Source: Paramicrobacterium agarici (GTDB taxonomy: Bacteria; Actinomycetota; Actinomycetes; Actinomycetales; Microbacteriaceae). Taken from it: DNA of 64,000 bases. Position 1 is the stretch's first letter. The number at the start of each line of letters is the position of its first letter. The stretch lies in NCBI RefSeq assembly GCF_002563955.1, contig NZ_PDJE01000001.1:992001-1056000 (forward strand), in the 5' to 3' direction. The notes beneath the pieces were generated by a model that saw only the letters and a program-made list of their open reading frames with translations, did no database searches and was not told the DNA's origin. Below are positions 37,696-46,408 of this stretch, piece after piece. Position numbers and translations under genes: made by a program.

Positions 37696-38301
37696 TCAGC
37701 GCTTCAGAAGTTCGGCGAGCTTGGGCAGCTGCGTCTCGTCTTCGAGCGCCGATCCGACGGCGACCACGCGAACACCTGCGTCAAGAAAATCGGCCGCATT
37801 CCCAGCATCCATTCCACCGGTCGCGACGAACTTGGCCCCGGGGAACGGACCCCGCATCGCGCCGAACCACGGCGTACCGAGCAGTGACGCGGGGAAGGCC
37901 TTGAGCCAGGTCAGTCCTTCTTTCATGGCGAGCTGAACCTCGCTCGGCGAGGCTACGCCGGGCAGTGCGGGCAGGCCGGCCTCGGTCGATGCGCGAACGA
38001 CATCGACGTCGAAGCCTGGGCTCACGGTGAACTCGGCGCCGGCTGCGGCGGCCTGGGCCACGTGGTCGACCGTGATGACGGTTCCCGCGCCCACGCGCTT
38101 TCCGCGCTCGCGACCGGCTTCGGAGACCGCGCGCAGTGCTTCGAGGTCGTCGGCGGTCTGAATCGGCAGTTCGACGACCTCGATGCCGAGATCCCACGCC
38201 GCTGTCGCGACGGTGAGGCTGCGCTCGACTCCCATCCCCCGCATGATCGCCATGAGCGGCGCTTCTGCGAAGATTGCGTCGAATTCGGTGTTCTCGGCCA
38301 T
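37696..38301 (-). CDS. eda: 2-keto-3-deoxy-6-phosphogluconate (KDPG) aldolase
   Basis: 201-residue class I aldolase. PLMAIMRGMGVERSLTVATA, GIEVVELPIQT, RVGAGTVITVDHV, FTVSPGFDVDVV and PGVASPSEVQLAMKEGLTWL are the family motifs, and Lys134 in TWLKAFPA is the Schiff-base lysine. It splits KDPG to pyruvate and glyceraldehyde-3-phosphate (or 4-hydroxy-2-oxoglutarate in some members). Located two bases after the KDG kinase gene, so the pair gives the last two steps of a KDG-forming pathway. A 6-phosphogluconate dehydratase is not seen, so this is not the classical Entner-Doudoroff route. Confidence 0.93.
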   Translation of the reverse strand: MAENTEFDAIFAEAPLMAIMRGMGVERSLTVATAAWDLGIEVVELPIQTADDLEALRAVSEAGRERGKRVGAGTVITVDHVAQAAAAGAEFTVSPGFDVDVVRASTEAGLPALPGVASPSEVQLAMKEGLTWLKAFPASLLGTPWFGAMRGPFPGAKFVATGGMDAGNAADFLDAGVRVVAVGSALEDETQLPKLAELLKR

Positions 38302-38303
38302 GG

Positions 38304-39227
38304 TCAGCCCTTCTGTACCTGGACTTCGATGATGAAGTCTGTTGTCGATTGCAGAACGAGTCGTGCTCGCTCGTGTCCCGCGGTCAGCCGCGCCTTGGCG
38401 GGCTCGCCGTTGAGTGCGGCGGCGAGATATGCCGCCGCAAACGCATCGCCCGCACCGACAGCCTCAACGACTTCGGCGGGGAACGTCGGAACAAAGATGC
38501 GCTCGTCGTCACCCGAGCTCGTCCGGTGAAACTCCGTTGCTCCGACGTCGCCGTCTTTGACAATGAGCCGGGCGGGAGTCGGGAGCTGTGCGCGCACATC
38601 GTCGGCGGTCTCGCAGCCCCAGAGAGCCTGCGCCTCGTCAAGCCCGACGAACACGATGTCGGCCCGTTCGGCGAATGTCCGCAGCGCGGGCGCCGCGGCG
38701 CCGGGCTGCCACAGCGCCGGGCGGTGATTGACGTCGAAGCTCAGTGTTGCAGCGCTCGCGGCGACGCGTTCGAAGACGTCGTCGACGAGGGCAGAGCACG
38801 TCGACGACAGCGCCGGCGTGATGCCGGAGAGGTGTACGACCTCGGCACTCTCGAGGGGGACGTCGCGAAGGGACTGCGGTCCCATGCGGGAGGCTGCCGA
38901 TCCGCGGCGGTAGTAGAGCACGCCGTTTCCCGGGTCTTTGAAGTAAACGCCCGTCGGTGCGTCAGCATCCGATGTCACCCAGCGCGTGTCAACGCCGCGC
39001 GCGGTGATCGTTGCGCGCAGACGCTCACCCAGCGCATCGTCGCCCACCGCGCTCACCCAGGCGGCGTGCACCCCGAGGTGGGCGATGTGCGAGGCGACGT
39101 TGGACTCCGCGCCGCCCGCATCGAGTCGAAAATCGCTCGCCGTCACGATGGGCTCCGGCGTCGCAGGCGTGACGAGCATCATCGTCTCGCCGATGGTGAT
39201 CAGCCGCGGAGTAGCCTCTGAGGTCAT
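38304..39227 (-). CDS. kdgK: 2-keto-3-deoxygluconate kinase (PfkB family)
   Basis: 307 residues. PfkB/ribokinase fold: LITIGETMMLVTPAT at the start, FRLDAGGAESNVASHIAHLG, FDVNHRPALWQP and the C-terminal signature VEAVGAGDAFAAAYLAAALN with the catalytic Asp in GAGDAF. The GGAESNVA and DVNHRPALW motifs are typical of KDG kinases, giving KDPG. First gene of the kdgK-eda-rhodanese unit, divergent from the deaminase-deacylase-IclR unit; the 154 bases between hold the shared regulatory region. Confidence 0.9.
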   Translation of the reverse strand: MTSEATPRLITIGETMMLVTPATPEPIVTASDFRLDAGGAESNVASHIAHLGVHAAWVSAVGDDALGERLRATITARGVDTRWVTSDADAPTGVYFKDPGNGVLYYRRGSAASRMGPQSLRDVPLESAEVVHLSGITPALSSTCSALVDDVFERVAASAATLSFDVNHRPALWQPGAAAPALRTFAERADIVFVGLDEAQALWGCETADDVRAQLPTPARLIVKDGDVGATEFHRTSSGDDERIFVPTFPAEVVEAVGAGDAFAAAYLAAALNGEPAKARLTAGHERARLVLQSTTDFIIEVQVQKG

Positions 39228-39256
39228 GAGTCAATAATGCACGCCATGTGCGAAGC

Positions 39257-39359
39257 GTGCAATCTACGTTGCAATATCTGCACAGGGGTGTCGCTGTTGC
39301 GCCGCTCGAGTACGCGAGTTAGCGTTGCATGACGCGCGCAACACCTTGTGCAAGAAATG
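39257..39359. promoter_or_regulatory. Divergent regulatory region with repeated TTGC/GCAA half-sites
   Basis: Between kdgK and the deaminase gene are several related sites: GTGCA-N17-TGCAC at 39257-39283 centred near TTGCAA (39269-39274), GTTGC-N9-GCAAC at 39324-39342, and CTTGTGCAAG at 39345-39354 followed by a further TGCAAC. Repetition of one half-site on both sides of the divergent promoters suggests a single regulator binds several copies. The IclR gene at 42321 in the plus operon is the natural candidate. Promoter boxes are not clear to me. Confidence 0.5.
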
Positions 39360-39381
39360 CAACACCACGTGAGTAGGGTCC

Positions 39382-40674
39382 ATGACGACAACGCTGAATC
39401 TCGATGAGCTGGCCGACGAGCGACTGAGCGCTCGAGACAAGGGGCTCCCCGCGCGGGGCTTCGGGCTCACGGTACGCGAGTTTCTCGACAGCGACCCCCG
39501 CATCGGCGAGTTCTGGACGCCCATCATCGCCCTCGACGACGAGGCGATGCGCAGCAATCTCGCCGTCATGGCCGAGTGGAGCAGCGCACGTGGACTTGAG
39601 CTGATGCCGCACGGCAAGACGACAATGGCACCCGCGCTGTGGCAGCGTCAGCTCGACATCGGATGCACAGGCATCACGCTCGCCACGATGGGCCAGGTGC
39701 GCACGGCGCGGTCGTTCGGCCTGCAGTCCATCATGCTCGCGAATTCCGCTGTCGACGCGCGATCGCTGCGCTACCTCGCGGCAGAACTCGCAGACCCGGA
39801 GTTCCGGTTCACGTGCTGGGTCGACTCGGTCGCAACGATCGACGCGATGGAGCGCGCCCTCAACGGCGTCGAGCTTGCGCAGAAGGTCAACGTGCTCGTC
39901 GAGCTCGGGCAGGACGGCGGGCGCACGGGAGCGCGCACGATCGACGAGGCCACCGACGTGGCGCGTCGGGCGGCAGCATCCGATGTGCTCCGGCTTGCCG
40001 GCGTTGGCGGCTACGAGGGAAGCCTCGGTCACGATCGCTCCGTGCACTCGATGGATGCTGTTCGGCGCTACCTCGAGCGTCAGGTTGAACTGCACGAGAC
40101 GCTCGGCGCGCTCTATGACGACGGCGACATCATGGTCACGGCCGGTGGAAGCGCCTACTTCGACGTCGTCGCCGACGTGTACGCGAGCGCTATGCCTGGC
40201 GACGAGCGCACGCACTGGACGTTGCGATCCGGCGCCTACATCACCCACGACGACGGCTTCTACCGGGGCATCTCGCCGCTCGATGAAGCGGGCACCGACG
40301 TGCAGAACCCCCTGCGGTCGGCTATGCGCGGCATCGCGCGCATTGTCTCGCGCCCCGAGCCCGGCCTCGCCCTGATCGACGCGGGCAAGCGGGACTTCCC
40401 GTTCGACGAGGGACTTCCGATTCCTCGCGCGCACGCAGCCGAGCTCGGGCAGCCGTGGCGGCCTCTCACGGGCGCCACGATCACGGCGATGAATGACCAG
40501 CACAGCTATCTTGCGCTGCCGAAGGGGTCAGAGGCACAGGATGCCGCCATCGGCGACGTCATCGCGCTCGGTCTCTCGCACCCGTGCACGGCGTTCGATA
40601 AGTGGCACTACCTTCCCGTCGTCGAGTCGGCGGAGTCCGATCGCGTCGTCGACCTCGTGCGCACATTCTTCTAG
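39382..40674 (+). CDS. PLP-dependent amino-acid deaminase (D-serine dehydratase-like; possible D-glucosaminate dehydratase)
   Basis: 430 residues. Alanine-racemase-type barrel with the PLP lysine in LMPHGKTTMAP (Lys79), then LVELGQDGGRTGARTIDEAT, LRLAGVGGYEGSLGHDR and VTAGGSAYFDVV. The C-terminal HPC motif (His400 and Cys402 in LSHPCTAFDKW) is the zinc site of eukaryotic-type D-serine dehydratases. The reaction class is loss of ammonia from a D-configured hydroxy-amino acid. Because it faces kdgK-eda and is followed by an N-acyl deacylase, D-glucosaminate to KDG plus ammonia fits the neighbourhood better than D-serine. Substrate is inferred from context only. Confidence 0.85.
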   Translation: MTTTLNLDELADERLSARDKGLPARGFGLTVREFLDSDPRIGEFWTPIIALDDEAMRSNLAVMAEWSSARGLELMPHGKTTMAPALWQRQLDIGCTGITLATMGQVRTARSFGLQSIMLANSAVDARSLRYLAAELADPEFRFTCWVDSVATIDAMERALNGVELAQKVNVLVELGQDGGRTGARTIDEATDVARRAAASDVLRLAGVGGYEGSLGHDRSVHSMDAVRRYLERQVELHETLGALYDDGDIMVTAGGSAYFDVVADVYASAMPGDERTHWTLRSGAYITHDDGFYRGISPLDEAGTDVQNPLRSAMRGIARIVSRPEPGLALIDAGKRDFPFDEGLPIPRAHAAELGQPWRPLTGATITAMNDQHSYLALPKGSEAQDAAIGDVIALGLSHPCTAFDKWHYLPVVESAESDRVVDLVRTFF

Positions 40675-40709
40675 AGCATCCGACCCCACTGGCATTCGAA
40701 GGAGCACGC

Positions 40710-42275
40710 GTGCGCATCATCTTGCAGGGCGGAACCGTCGTCGACCGCGACGGTGAACGAAGGGCAGACGTCGCCGTCGAGGGCGAGAGTATCGTCGAGG
40801 TCGGTGCCGATCTGGCGCGCGAGGGCGACCGGGTCATCGACTGCGCGGGACGCTACGTTCTGCCCGGCTTCGTCGACGCCCACTCGCACGTCGACGGGCT
40901 GCTCGCCGACGATGATGTGCAGCGCGCTCAGCTCAAGCAGGGCGTCACGAGTGTTATCGCGGGGCAAGACGGTGTCTCGTATGCACCGGGCGACGGGGCG
41001 TACGCGACGGAGTACTTTGCCGCTATCGACGGGCCGCATCCGAGCTACGCGGGCGGTGGCGTCGCGGAGTACCTGGCTGCCGTCAACGGGACGACGCGAC
41101 TCAACGCCGCCTACGTGATTCCCGCGGGAACGGTGCGCTGGGAGGTCTGCGGCCGTTCGACTGCGCCCGCGACCGCCGCCGAGCGCGACACGATGGCGGA
41201 GCTCGTCGCGCAGGGAATGCGCGACGGCGCGGTGGGGCTCTCGACGGGGCTCGACTACGTTCCGGGAATCTTCGCCGACGCCAACGAGATCGCCGCGCTC
41301 ACCGCCCCCGTCGCGCAAGCGGACGGCGTGTACGTCAGCCACATGCGCGGTGGTTACGAGGCGAACTCCTCCGAGGGCATCGACGAGATCGCGTCGATTG
41401 CTCGCGCAACGGGTGCCCGGGTGCACGTCTCGCACTTTCACGCCGAAGCGCACATCGTGCTCGCCCAGCTCGATGCGCTCGAGGCCGCGGGCGTCGACGC
41501 GACGTTCGACGCCTACCCCTACACGCGCGGCTGCACGCTTCTCGCGATGCCGCTGCTGCCGCCCGAACTCTCCGCTCAGCCGATCGACGACGTCGTGCGG
41601 GTGATCAGCGATCCCGCCGAGCGCGAACGGCTGCGACGCGACTGGTTCCCCGAAGTCGACCGCAAGGCGAGTCTCGGTCCCGCATGGCCGAGCATGATCA
41701 CGCTGGCGCACATCGCCTCGCCCGAGTACGCGTGGGCCCACGGCATGACGGTTCAGGATGCCGCGGTACGCGCGGGCGTCGACGCGATCGACCTTGCACT
41801 CGACGTGCTCACGGCGTCGCGGCTTCAGGCAAACGCCGTCATGGCGGTGCGCTACGACCGCCCCGTCTCAGAGCTCGCGCAGATCTTCGCTCACCCCGGC
41901 CACATGGGCGGCTCCGACGGCATCTTCATTGGGGCACATCCGCATCCGCGCGCCCGAGGCACCTTCGCGCGATACCTGCGCGAGTACGTGCGCGAAACCG
42001 AGACGTGGACGTGGCCAGAGGCGGTCGGCCACCTCTCGGCGGGTCCGGCCGAGCGTTTCGCGCTCGGTCGCCGCGGCCGTGTCGTCGAGGGGTGGGTCGC
42101 CGATCTGATCGTCGTCGATCCGCAGGCCGTTGCCGATACAGCATCCTATGATCACCCGCTCGGCGAAGCTGAGGGCATCGACGACGTTCTCGTCGCCGGC
42201 GTTCCCGTGCTTGCGGGCGGCGAGCTTCAGCAGGCCACACCGGGGCGCGGGCTGCGACGCTCGAGCGATCGATAG
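40710..42275 (+). CDS. N-acyl-D-amino-acid deacylase family amidohydrolase (possible N-acetyl-D-glucosaminate deacetylase)
   Basis: 521 residues from the GTG at 40710, which follows CGAAGGAG; the frame open upstream overlaps the deaminase and is dropped. Amidohydrolase barrel with metal ligands in VLPGFVDAHSHVDG, YVSHMRGGYEANSSEGIDEI and RVHVSHFHAE, and the late aspartate in GGSDGIFIGAHPHPRARGTF. The last segment with PHPR and the late VVEGWVADLIVVDP is characteristic of D-aminoacylases. It removes an acyl group, probably acetyl, from a D-amino compound. In this operon it would supply the free amino acid to the preceding deaminase. Cytosolic; no signal peptide. Confidence 0.87.
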   Translation: MRIILQGGTVVDRDGERRADVAVEGESIVEVGADLAREGDRVIDCAGRYVLPGFVDAHSHVDGLLADDDVQRAQLKQGVTSVIAGQDGVSYAPGDGAYATEYFAAIDGPHPSYAGGGVAEYLAAVNGTTRLNAAYVIPAGTVRWEVCGRSTAPATAAERDTMAELVAQGMRDGAVGLSTGLDYVPGIFADANEIAALTAPVAQADGVYVSHMRGGYEANSSEGIDEIASIARATGARVHVSHFHAEAHIVLAQLDALEAAGVDATFDAYPYTRGCTLLAMPLLPPELSAQPIDDVVRVISDPAERERLRRDWFPEVDRKASLGPAWPSMITLAHIASPEYAWAHGMTVQDAAVRAGVDAIDLALDVLTASRLQANAVMAVRYDRPVSELAQIFAHPGHMGGSDGIFIGAHPHPRARGTFARYLREYVRETETWTWPEAVGHLSAGPAERFALGRRGRVVEGWVADLIVVDPQAVADTASYDHPLGEAEGIDDVLVAGVPVLAGGELQQATPGRGLRRSSDR

Positions 42276-42320
42276 AGTCATGCAGCATCCTGTCGCCGAT
42301 GTCGCACACGAGGAGAGCAC

Positions 42321-43052
42321 ATGTCGCAGAGCGTGAAGCGGGCAGCCCGCATCGTCGATTCGATCGCCGAGGAACCGAAGACGGTCGTGCAGCTGGCTGA
42401 GGAGTTCGAGCTGCACCGGTCGACGATGTTCCGTGAGCTGCAAGCGCTCGAAGAGGTGGGGTACGCACGGCGGCGTAAAGACGGCACGTACACGCTCGGG
42501 TTTCACCTCGTGTCGCTCGCGCAGAGCTCGCTTGAGAGCGTCGACCTGCGTGAGGTTGCCTCAGCGCCGCTGCGGCGGCTGCATCGGGTCGTGGGGAACA
42601 CGGTGCACCTGGCTGCGCTGATGGACGACGCGATCATCTACGTCGACAAGGTCGAAGACGCGAGCGGAGTGCGCATGTACTCGCGCGTCGGTGCGCCCGT
42701 GCGTACGCATTGCAGCGGTGTCGGCAAGGCGATTCTGGCGAACCTCGACGACAGCCAGCGGGATGCCGTGCTGGCGACGACGGACTGGGCGAAGTACACG
42801 GAGAACACGATCACCACGCGTGAGGCGCTCGACGTGGAACTCGCGGCCATCGCCGAGCAGGGCTGGAGTGTTGACGACGGTGAGTTTGAGGACTTCGTCA
42901 ATTGCGTCGCTGTGCCGATCGTGACGCGAGCGGGCGTTGTCGGTGCGCTGTCGGTCACGGCAATTCGCATGGTCGAAGATCTCGAGCAGCTCAAGACGCG
43001 TCTGCCGCTCATGCAGCAGACCGCTGCGCAGATTGCACGTGAGCTCGGCTGA
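42321..43052 (+). CDS. IclR-family transcriptional regulator
   Basis: 243 residues. Winged helix: SVKRAARIVDSIAEEPKTVV, QLAEEFELHRSTMFRELQAL, EEVGYARRRKDGTYTLGFHL. The IclR effector domain follows: NTVHLAALMDDAIIYVDKVE, VGAPVRTHCSGVGKAILANL, and FVNCVAVPIVTRAGVVGALS. AGGAGAG lies before the ATG. As last gene of the deaminase-deacylase unit it is placed to sense a pathway intermediate such as KDG or the amino sugar acid, and to act at 39257-39359. Confidence 0.92.
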   Translation: MSQSVKRAARIVDSIAEEPKTVVQLAEEFELHRSTMFRELQALEEVGYARRRKDGTYTLGFHLVSLAQSSLESVDLREVASAPLRRLHRVVGNTVHLAALMDDAIIYVDKVEDASGVRMYSRVGAPVRTHCSGVGKAILANLDDSQRDAVLATTDWAKYTENTITTREALDVELAAIAEQGWSVDDGEFEDFVNCVAVPIVTRAGVVGALSVTAIRMVEDLEQLKTRLPLMQQTAAQIARELG

Positions 43053-43152
43053 CGCGTCGCCGCGATCCAATCTCGTGACGCGCGGACATTGTGGGCGCGC
43101 ATAACCGACGTTCTTGTCCGCGGCTGCCAACCTTGCACGGACGCGTGGGCCG

Positions 43153-43830
43153 TCAGGCGGTGACGCGCAGGCGGAATCCGCCCTCGACGAGCTCGACGCT
43201 CAGGTGGTCGAGGCTCGTGAGCACGAGGTCGGCGTCGAGCTGATCGGGAGTGTGCGTTCCGGGCAGGCCGACCGTGAAGCATCCTGCCGCTCGCGCCGAA
43301 GCGAGGCCCGCCGGCGCGTCTTCGAACGCGACGCAGTCGCTCGGGTGGGCGCCGAGTCGTGCGGCGCCGGTCTCGAACGGCTCCGGGTCGGGCTTTCCTG
43401 CCACGACGTCGTCGAACGTCACGAGCGAGTCGGGGCGCGGAATGCCGGATGCTGTGATGCGCACGTCCGCGAGGGCGAGCGTGCACGATGTGACGATCGT
43501 CCACGAGTGCTCGGGCAGTGTTGAGAGCAGGTCACGTGCGCCGGGCAGGGCGACGACGCCGTCTGTATCTTCGATCTCAAGCTGCGTGACGCGGGCGAGA
43601 GCCGGTTCGACATCGTCAGCGGGAAGGATGCTGGCGAGCAGTTCCCTCGCGGGGCGACCGTGGTGGTTGCCCGATCCGAGGTCGGGCATCACGCCCCACT
43701 CCTCGGCGAGGCGCGACCATGAGCGTACGACGGCGGGCGTCGAATCGATGAGCGTTCCGTCCATGTCGAAGAGCGCTCCGCGAAATGTGCGCGTCTCAAG
43801 GCCGTGAGTCGTGTCGAGGTCGAGCGTCAC
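43153..43830 (-). CDS. HAD-family hydrolase (beta-phosphoglucomutase/sugar-phosphatase-like)
   Basis: 225 residues from a GTG at 43830 with CGGAG upstream; the longer frame to 43986 overlaps the HxlR gene. Motif I GALFDMDGTLIDSTP (two catalytic Asp), motif II threonine/serine in WTIVTSCTLA, motif III lysine in VVAGKPDPEPFETGA and motif IV FEDAPAGLASARAAG. The cap domain is of the C1 helical type. Such enzymes dephosphorylate sugar phosphates, e.g. 2-deoxyglucose-6-phosphate. It stands 76 bases behind the HxlR gene. Confidence 0.88.
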   Translation of the reverse strand: MTLDLDTTHGLETRTFRGALFDMDGTLIDSTPAVVRSWSRLAEEWGVMPDLGSGNHHGRPARELLASILPADDVEPALARVTQLEIEDTDGVVALPGARDLLSTLPEHSWTIVTSCTLALADVRITASGIPRPDSLVTFDDVVAGKPDPEPFETGAARLGAHPSDCVAFEDAPAGLASARAAGCFTVGLPGTHTPDQLDADLVLTSLDHLSVELVEGGFRLRVTA

Positions 43831-43906
43831 CAGGGTCTCCGTTCGTCTGCTGAGATCGTAGCGACCCGACCCGGGGAATTCCTCAACCAGCAGGGTTGCT
43901 TGTGGC

Positions 43907-44293
43907 CTACTGGTTAGCGCGATCGTACGCCTCTTGCGACGCCGATACGTCGCCGAGGTGCCTGATCGACCAGTCCTGGAGTGCATAGAGCGGCTCCAAG
44001 AGGGAGCGCCCGGAATCGGTGAGAGCGTACTCGACGCGTACCGGCACTTCGGGAAAGACCGTGCGACGCACGAGCCCGTCGCGCTCGAGGCCGCGCAGCG
44101 TCTGGGTCAGCATCTTCTGCGAGATCCCTCCGACGTGTCGGCGCAACTCCGAGAATCGCGCATCACCGCGACCCAGGATGCCGATGATGAGCACCGTCCA
44201 GCGGTCGCCGATGCGATCAAGAATGTGTCGCGTCGGGCAGTCGGCATCGTACGGATTCGCGACGTAGTCCGGCTCAGAACAAGTGGTTACCAC
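43907..44293 (-). CDS. HxlR-family transcriptional regulator
   Basis: 128 residues from a GTG at 44293, chosen because GAAGAAGG lies six bases upstream; an ATG at 44320 has no site. A Cys-containing N-terminus (VVTTCSEPDYVANPYDADCP) precedes the winged helix TRHILDRIGDRWTVLIIGIL, RFSELRRHVGGISQKMLTQT, LRGLERDGLVRRTVFPEVPV and RVEYALTDSGRSLLEPL. HxlR proteins often sense aldehydes or redox stress through an N-terminal cysteine. It is divergent from the NAD(P)-binding reductase gene, its probable target. Confidence 0.9.
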   Translation of the reverse strand: MVTTCSEPDYVANPYDADCPTRHILDRIGDRWTVLIIGILGRGDARFSELRRHVGGISQKMLTQTLRGLERDGLVRRTVFPEVPVRVEYALTDSGRSLLEPLYALQDWSIRHLGDVSASQEAYDRANQ

Positions 44294-44338
44294 AAAGTGC
44301 CTTCTTCCCAAGAGAAACATGCTCTCTTATGGTAACTA
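44283..44338. promoter_or_regulatory. Candidate HxlR operators between hxlR and reductase
   Basis: GTGGTTACCAC at 44283-44293 is a perfect palindrome around one central base and overlaps the hxlR start codon. A half copy, TGGTAAC, lies at 44332-44338 near the likely reductase promoter. Two sites of the same sequence in a 103-base divergent region suggest autoregulation plus control of the reductase. Confidence 0.5.
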
Positions 44339-44396
44339 TTGGCAGCCGCAGGGCGCCACTGGTTCACCCCATCACCGCTTCGAAGAAAGGTATTCA

Positions 44397-45041
44397 ATGC
44401 TCCGCATCACTGTCATCGGCGGTACCGGATACGCAGGATCTGCCATCGCCGCTGAGGCCGCAGGCCGTGGACACGAGGTCACCGCCTTCAGTCGTTCGCT
44501 CCCCTCAGCGCCAATCTCGAACGTCACCTACGTTCATGGCGACGCGACCGACGAAAACACGCTCGACGCGGTCATCGCCGGTTCCGATGTCGTTGTCGAT
44601 GCACTCGCCCCGCGCGCTTCGCGCGGTGTCAGCTGGCGCGATGCGCATCGTACGATCGCGCAGAGAGCGGATGCCGCAGGTGTCCGCCTGTTCATCGTCG
44701 GCGGCGCCTCGTCGCTGCGCCCGGCGCCAGGTGCGGATCGTTTCGTCTCTGATCTCACGGGAATTCCCGCAGAGCTTCACGACGAGATTCGGTCGGGGGC
44801 CGCGTTCATCATCGAGGACCTTCCCGCGACGCCCGCGTCGCTCGACTGGGTCTTCGTGAGCCCGGCGCTCAGGTTTGGCGCGCGCATGCCGGGGGAGCGG
44901 CTTGGCCGATACCGGCTGGGCGACGACGTTGCGGTCGAGCCGGACGGCGGAGCTATCTCTGCGGCCGACTACGCTCTCGGGCTGGTCGACGTGATCGAGG
45001 CGGGCGATCACCACCGGACGCACATCAACATCGGCCACTGA
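44397..45041 (+). CDS. NAD(P)H-binding epimerase/reductase-like protein (NmrA/SDR atypical)
   Basis: 214 residues from the ATG at 44397 with AAGAAAGG upstream. Rossmann start MLRITVIGGTGYAGSAIAAE with the GxxGxxG loop, then VTYVHGDATDENTLDAVIAG, VVVDALAPR, and LFIVGGASSLRPAPG. It lacks the YxxxK dyad of classical SDRs and fits the NAD(P)H-binding (YwnB/NmrA) group; function may be redox sensing or quinone reduction. Likely controlled by the divergent HxlR regulator. Confidence 0.87.
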   Translation: MLRITVIGGTGYAGSAIAAEAAGRGHEVTAFSRSLPSAPISNVTYVHGDATDENTLDAVIAGSDVVVDALAPRASRGVSWRDAHRTIAQRADAAGVRLFIVGGASSLRPAPGADRFVSDLTGIPAELHDEIRSGAAFIIEDLPATPASLDWVFVSPALRFGARMPGERLGRYRLGDDVAVEPDGGAISAADYALGLVDVIEAGDHHRTHINIGH

Positions 45042-45109
45042 AGGGCTCGATCTGCGGCGTTCCCGCGAGTGGCATGACGTGCGACGGCGGCGTCAGATAC
45101 CGTCGCAGC

Positions 45110-46333
45110 TTACGGCGACGAGCGTCGTTTCGGCAGCATCCGCCCGGCCACGCCGATCACCAGCACAGCGGCACCCGCGACGAGACTCTGCCAGGGCACA
45201 GCAGCGGCAAGCACGAGGCACCCGATCATGCCGAGCCCCTGCAGCCACTTCGGGTAGCGCCGGTGGTCGGGCGTCTGCGTCCACGCCGAGACATTCGCGA
45301 TGAAATAATACAGCAGCACGCCGAAACTCGAGAAGCCGATCGCGCCGCGCAGGTCCACCGTGAGCACGAGCGTGATCGAGACCGCAGCGAGCACGAGCTC
45401 GATGCGGTGTGGCACTCGCCGCCTCTCGTGCACCGCGGCGAGCGGTCGAGGCAGGTCCCCCTCCCGGGCCATCGCGAGACCGGTACGTCCGATGCCCGCC
45501 ATGAGGGCGAGCAAGGCACCGAGGGATGCTGCGGCCGCGCCGATCCGCACAACAGCGCGCGCCCATGCAGGCACAGCGTCGGCAAGCGGTGACGTCGTGC
45601 TCGCGAGCTGCTCTGGACCGAGCACCGTGAGAACCGTTACCGCAACGAGGGCGTACACGACGAACGCTCCGGCCAACGCGATCACGATCGCTCGGGGTAT
45701 CGTGCGCGCGGGGTCGCGCACTTCTTCGCCCATGGTCGCGATGCGCGCATACCCGGCGAAGGCGAAGAAGATGAGCGCTGCCGCCTGCAGCACCCCATAG
45801 GGACCCGCTGCGAAGACCTCGCCGAGCGGCGCGCGCTGCACGTCGGCGTTCGCCGCAATCAACGCGGCGCCGAGGCACGCGAGCACGACGATCACGATGA
45901 CGCGCGTGGCCATGGCAGTACGCGTGACGCCCAGCAGATTGACGATCGCCACCGCCGCGACCGCGAGTGCGGCAATGGGCTTCTCGCCGCCTGTCGGGGC
46001 AGCGTATGCGGCGAATGTGAGCGCCATCGCCGCCGTCGACGCGGTCTTGCCGATGAGAAAGCACCACCCCGCCGCGAATCCCCACCACGGTCCGAGCTGG
46101 GCGCGGCCATACGCGTAGGTGCCACCCGAGACCGGATGTTGCGCGGCAAGCTGCGCCGACGATGTCGCATTGCAGAATGCCACGATCGCGGCTATCGCCA
46201 GGCCCACGAGAAGGCCCGACCCGGCAGCCTGCGCAGCAGGACCGAACACGGCGAAGATGCCCGCGCCGATCATCGAGCCGAGACCGATGACGACGGCGTC
46301 CTTCAGCCCGAGTTGGCGCGCGAGAGTGGTCAT
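45110..46333 (-). CDS. APC-superfamily amino-acid permease
   Basis: 407 residues from the ATG at 46333. About eleven or twelve hydrophobic segments. GLKDAVVIGLGSMIGAGIFA, the glycine-rich helix 1 that binds substrate alpha-carboxylate, is followed by QHPVSGGTYAYGRAQLGPWW, GYARIATMGEEVRDPARTIP and a late MAREGDLPRPLAAVHERRRV. These are features of cationic/neutral amino-acid transporters of the APC family. Substrate is not determined. The frame extends upstream to 46405 but without a likely start. It stands alone between the convergent reductase gene and the VOC gene. Confidence 0.9.
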   Translation of the reverse strand: MTTLARQLGLKDAVVIGLGSMIGAGIFAVFGPAAQAAGSGLLVGLAIAAIVAFCNATSSAQLAAQHPVSGGTYAYGRAQLGPWWGFAAGWCFLIGKTASTAAMALTFAAYAAPTGGEKPIAALAVAAVAIVNLLGVTRTAMATRVIVIVVLACLGAALIAANADVQRAPLGEVFAAGPYGVLQAAALIFFAFAGYARIATMGEEVRDPARTIPRAIVIALAGAFVVYALVAVTVLTVLGPEQLASTTSPLADAVPAWARAVVRIGAAAASLGALLALMAGIGRTGLAMAREGDLPRPLAAVHERRRVPHRIELVLAAVSITLVLTVDLRGAIGFSSFGVLLYYFIANVSAWTQTPDHRRYPKWLQGLGMIGCLVLAAAVPWQSLVAGAAVLVIGVAGRMLPKRRSSP

Positions 46334-46408
46334 AATGCCCAGAGTATGACCGTGAGGTGTCTGTTCGGAAACAACGGTTCGGGGCGGGGCGGCGGCCCGC
46401 GGCATCCG

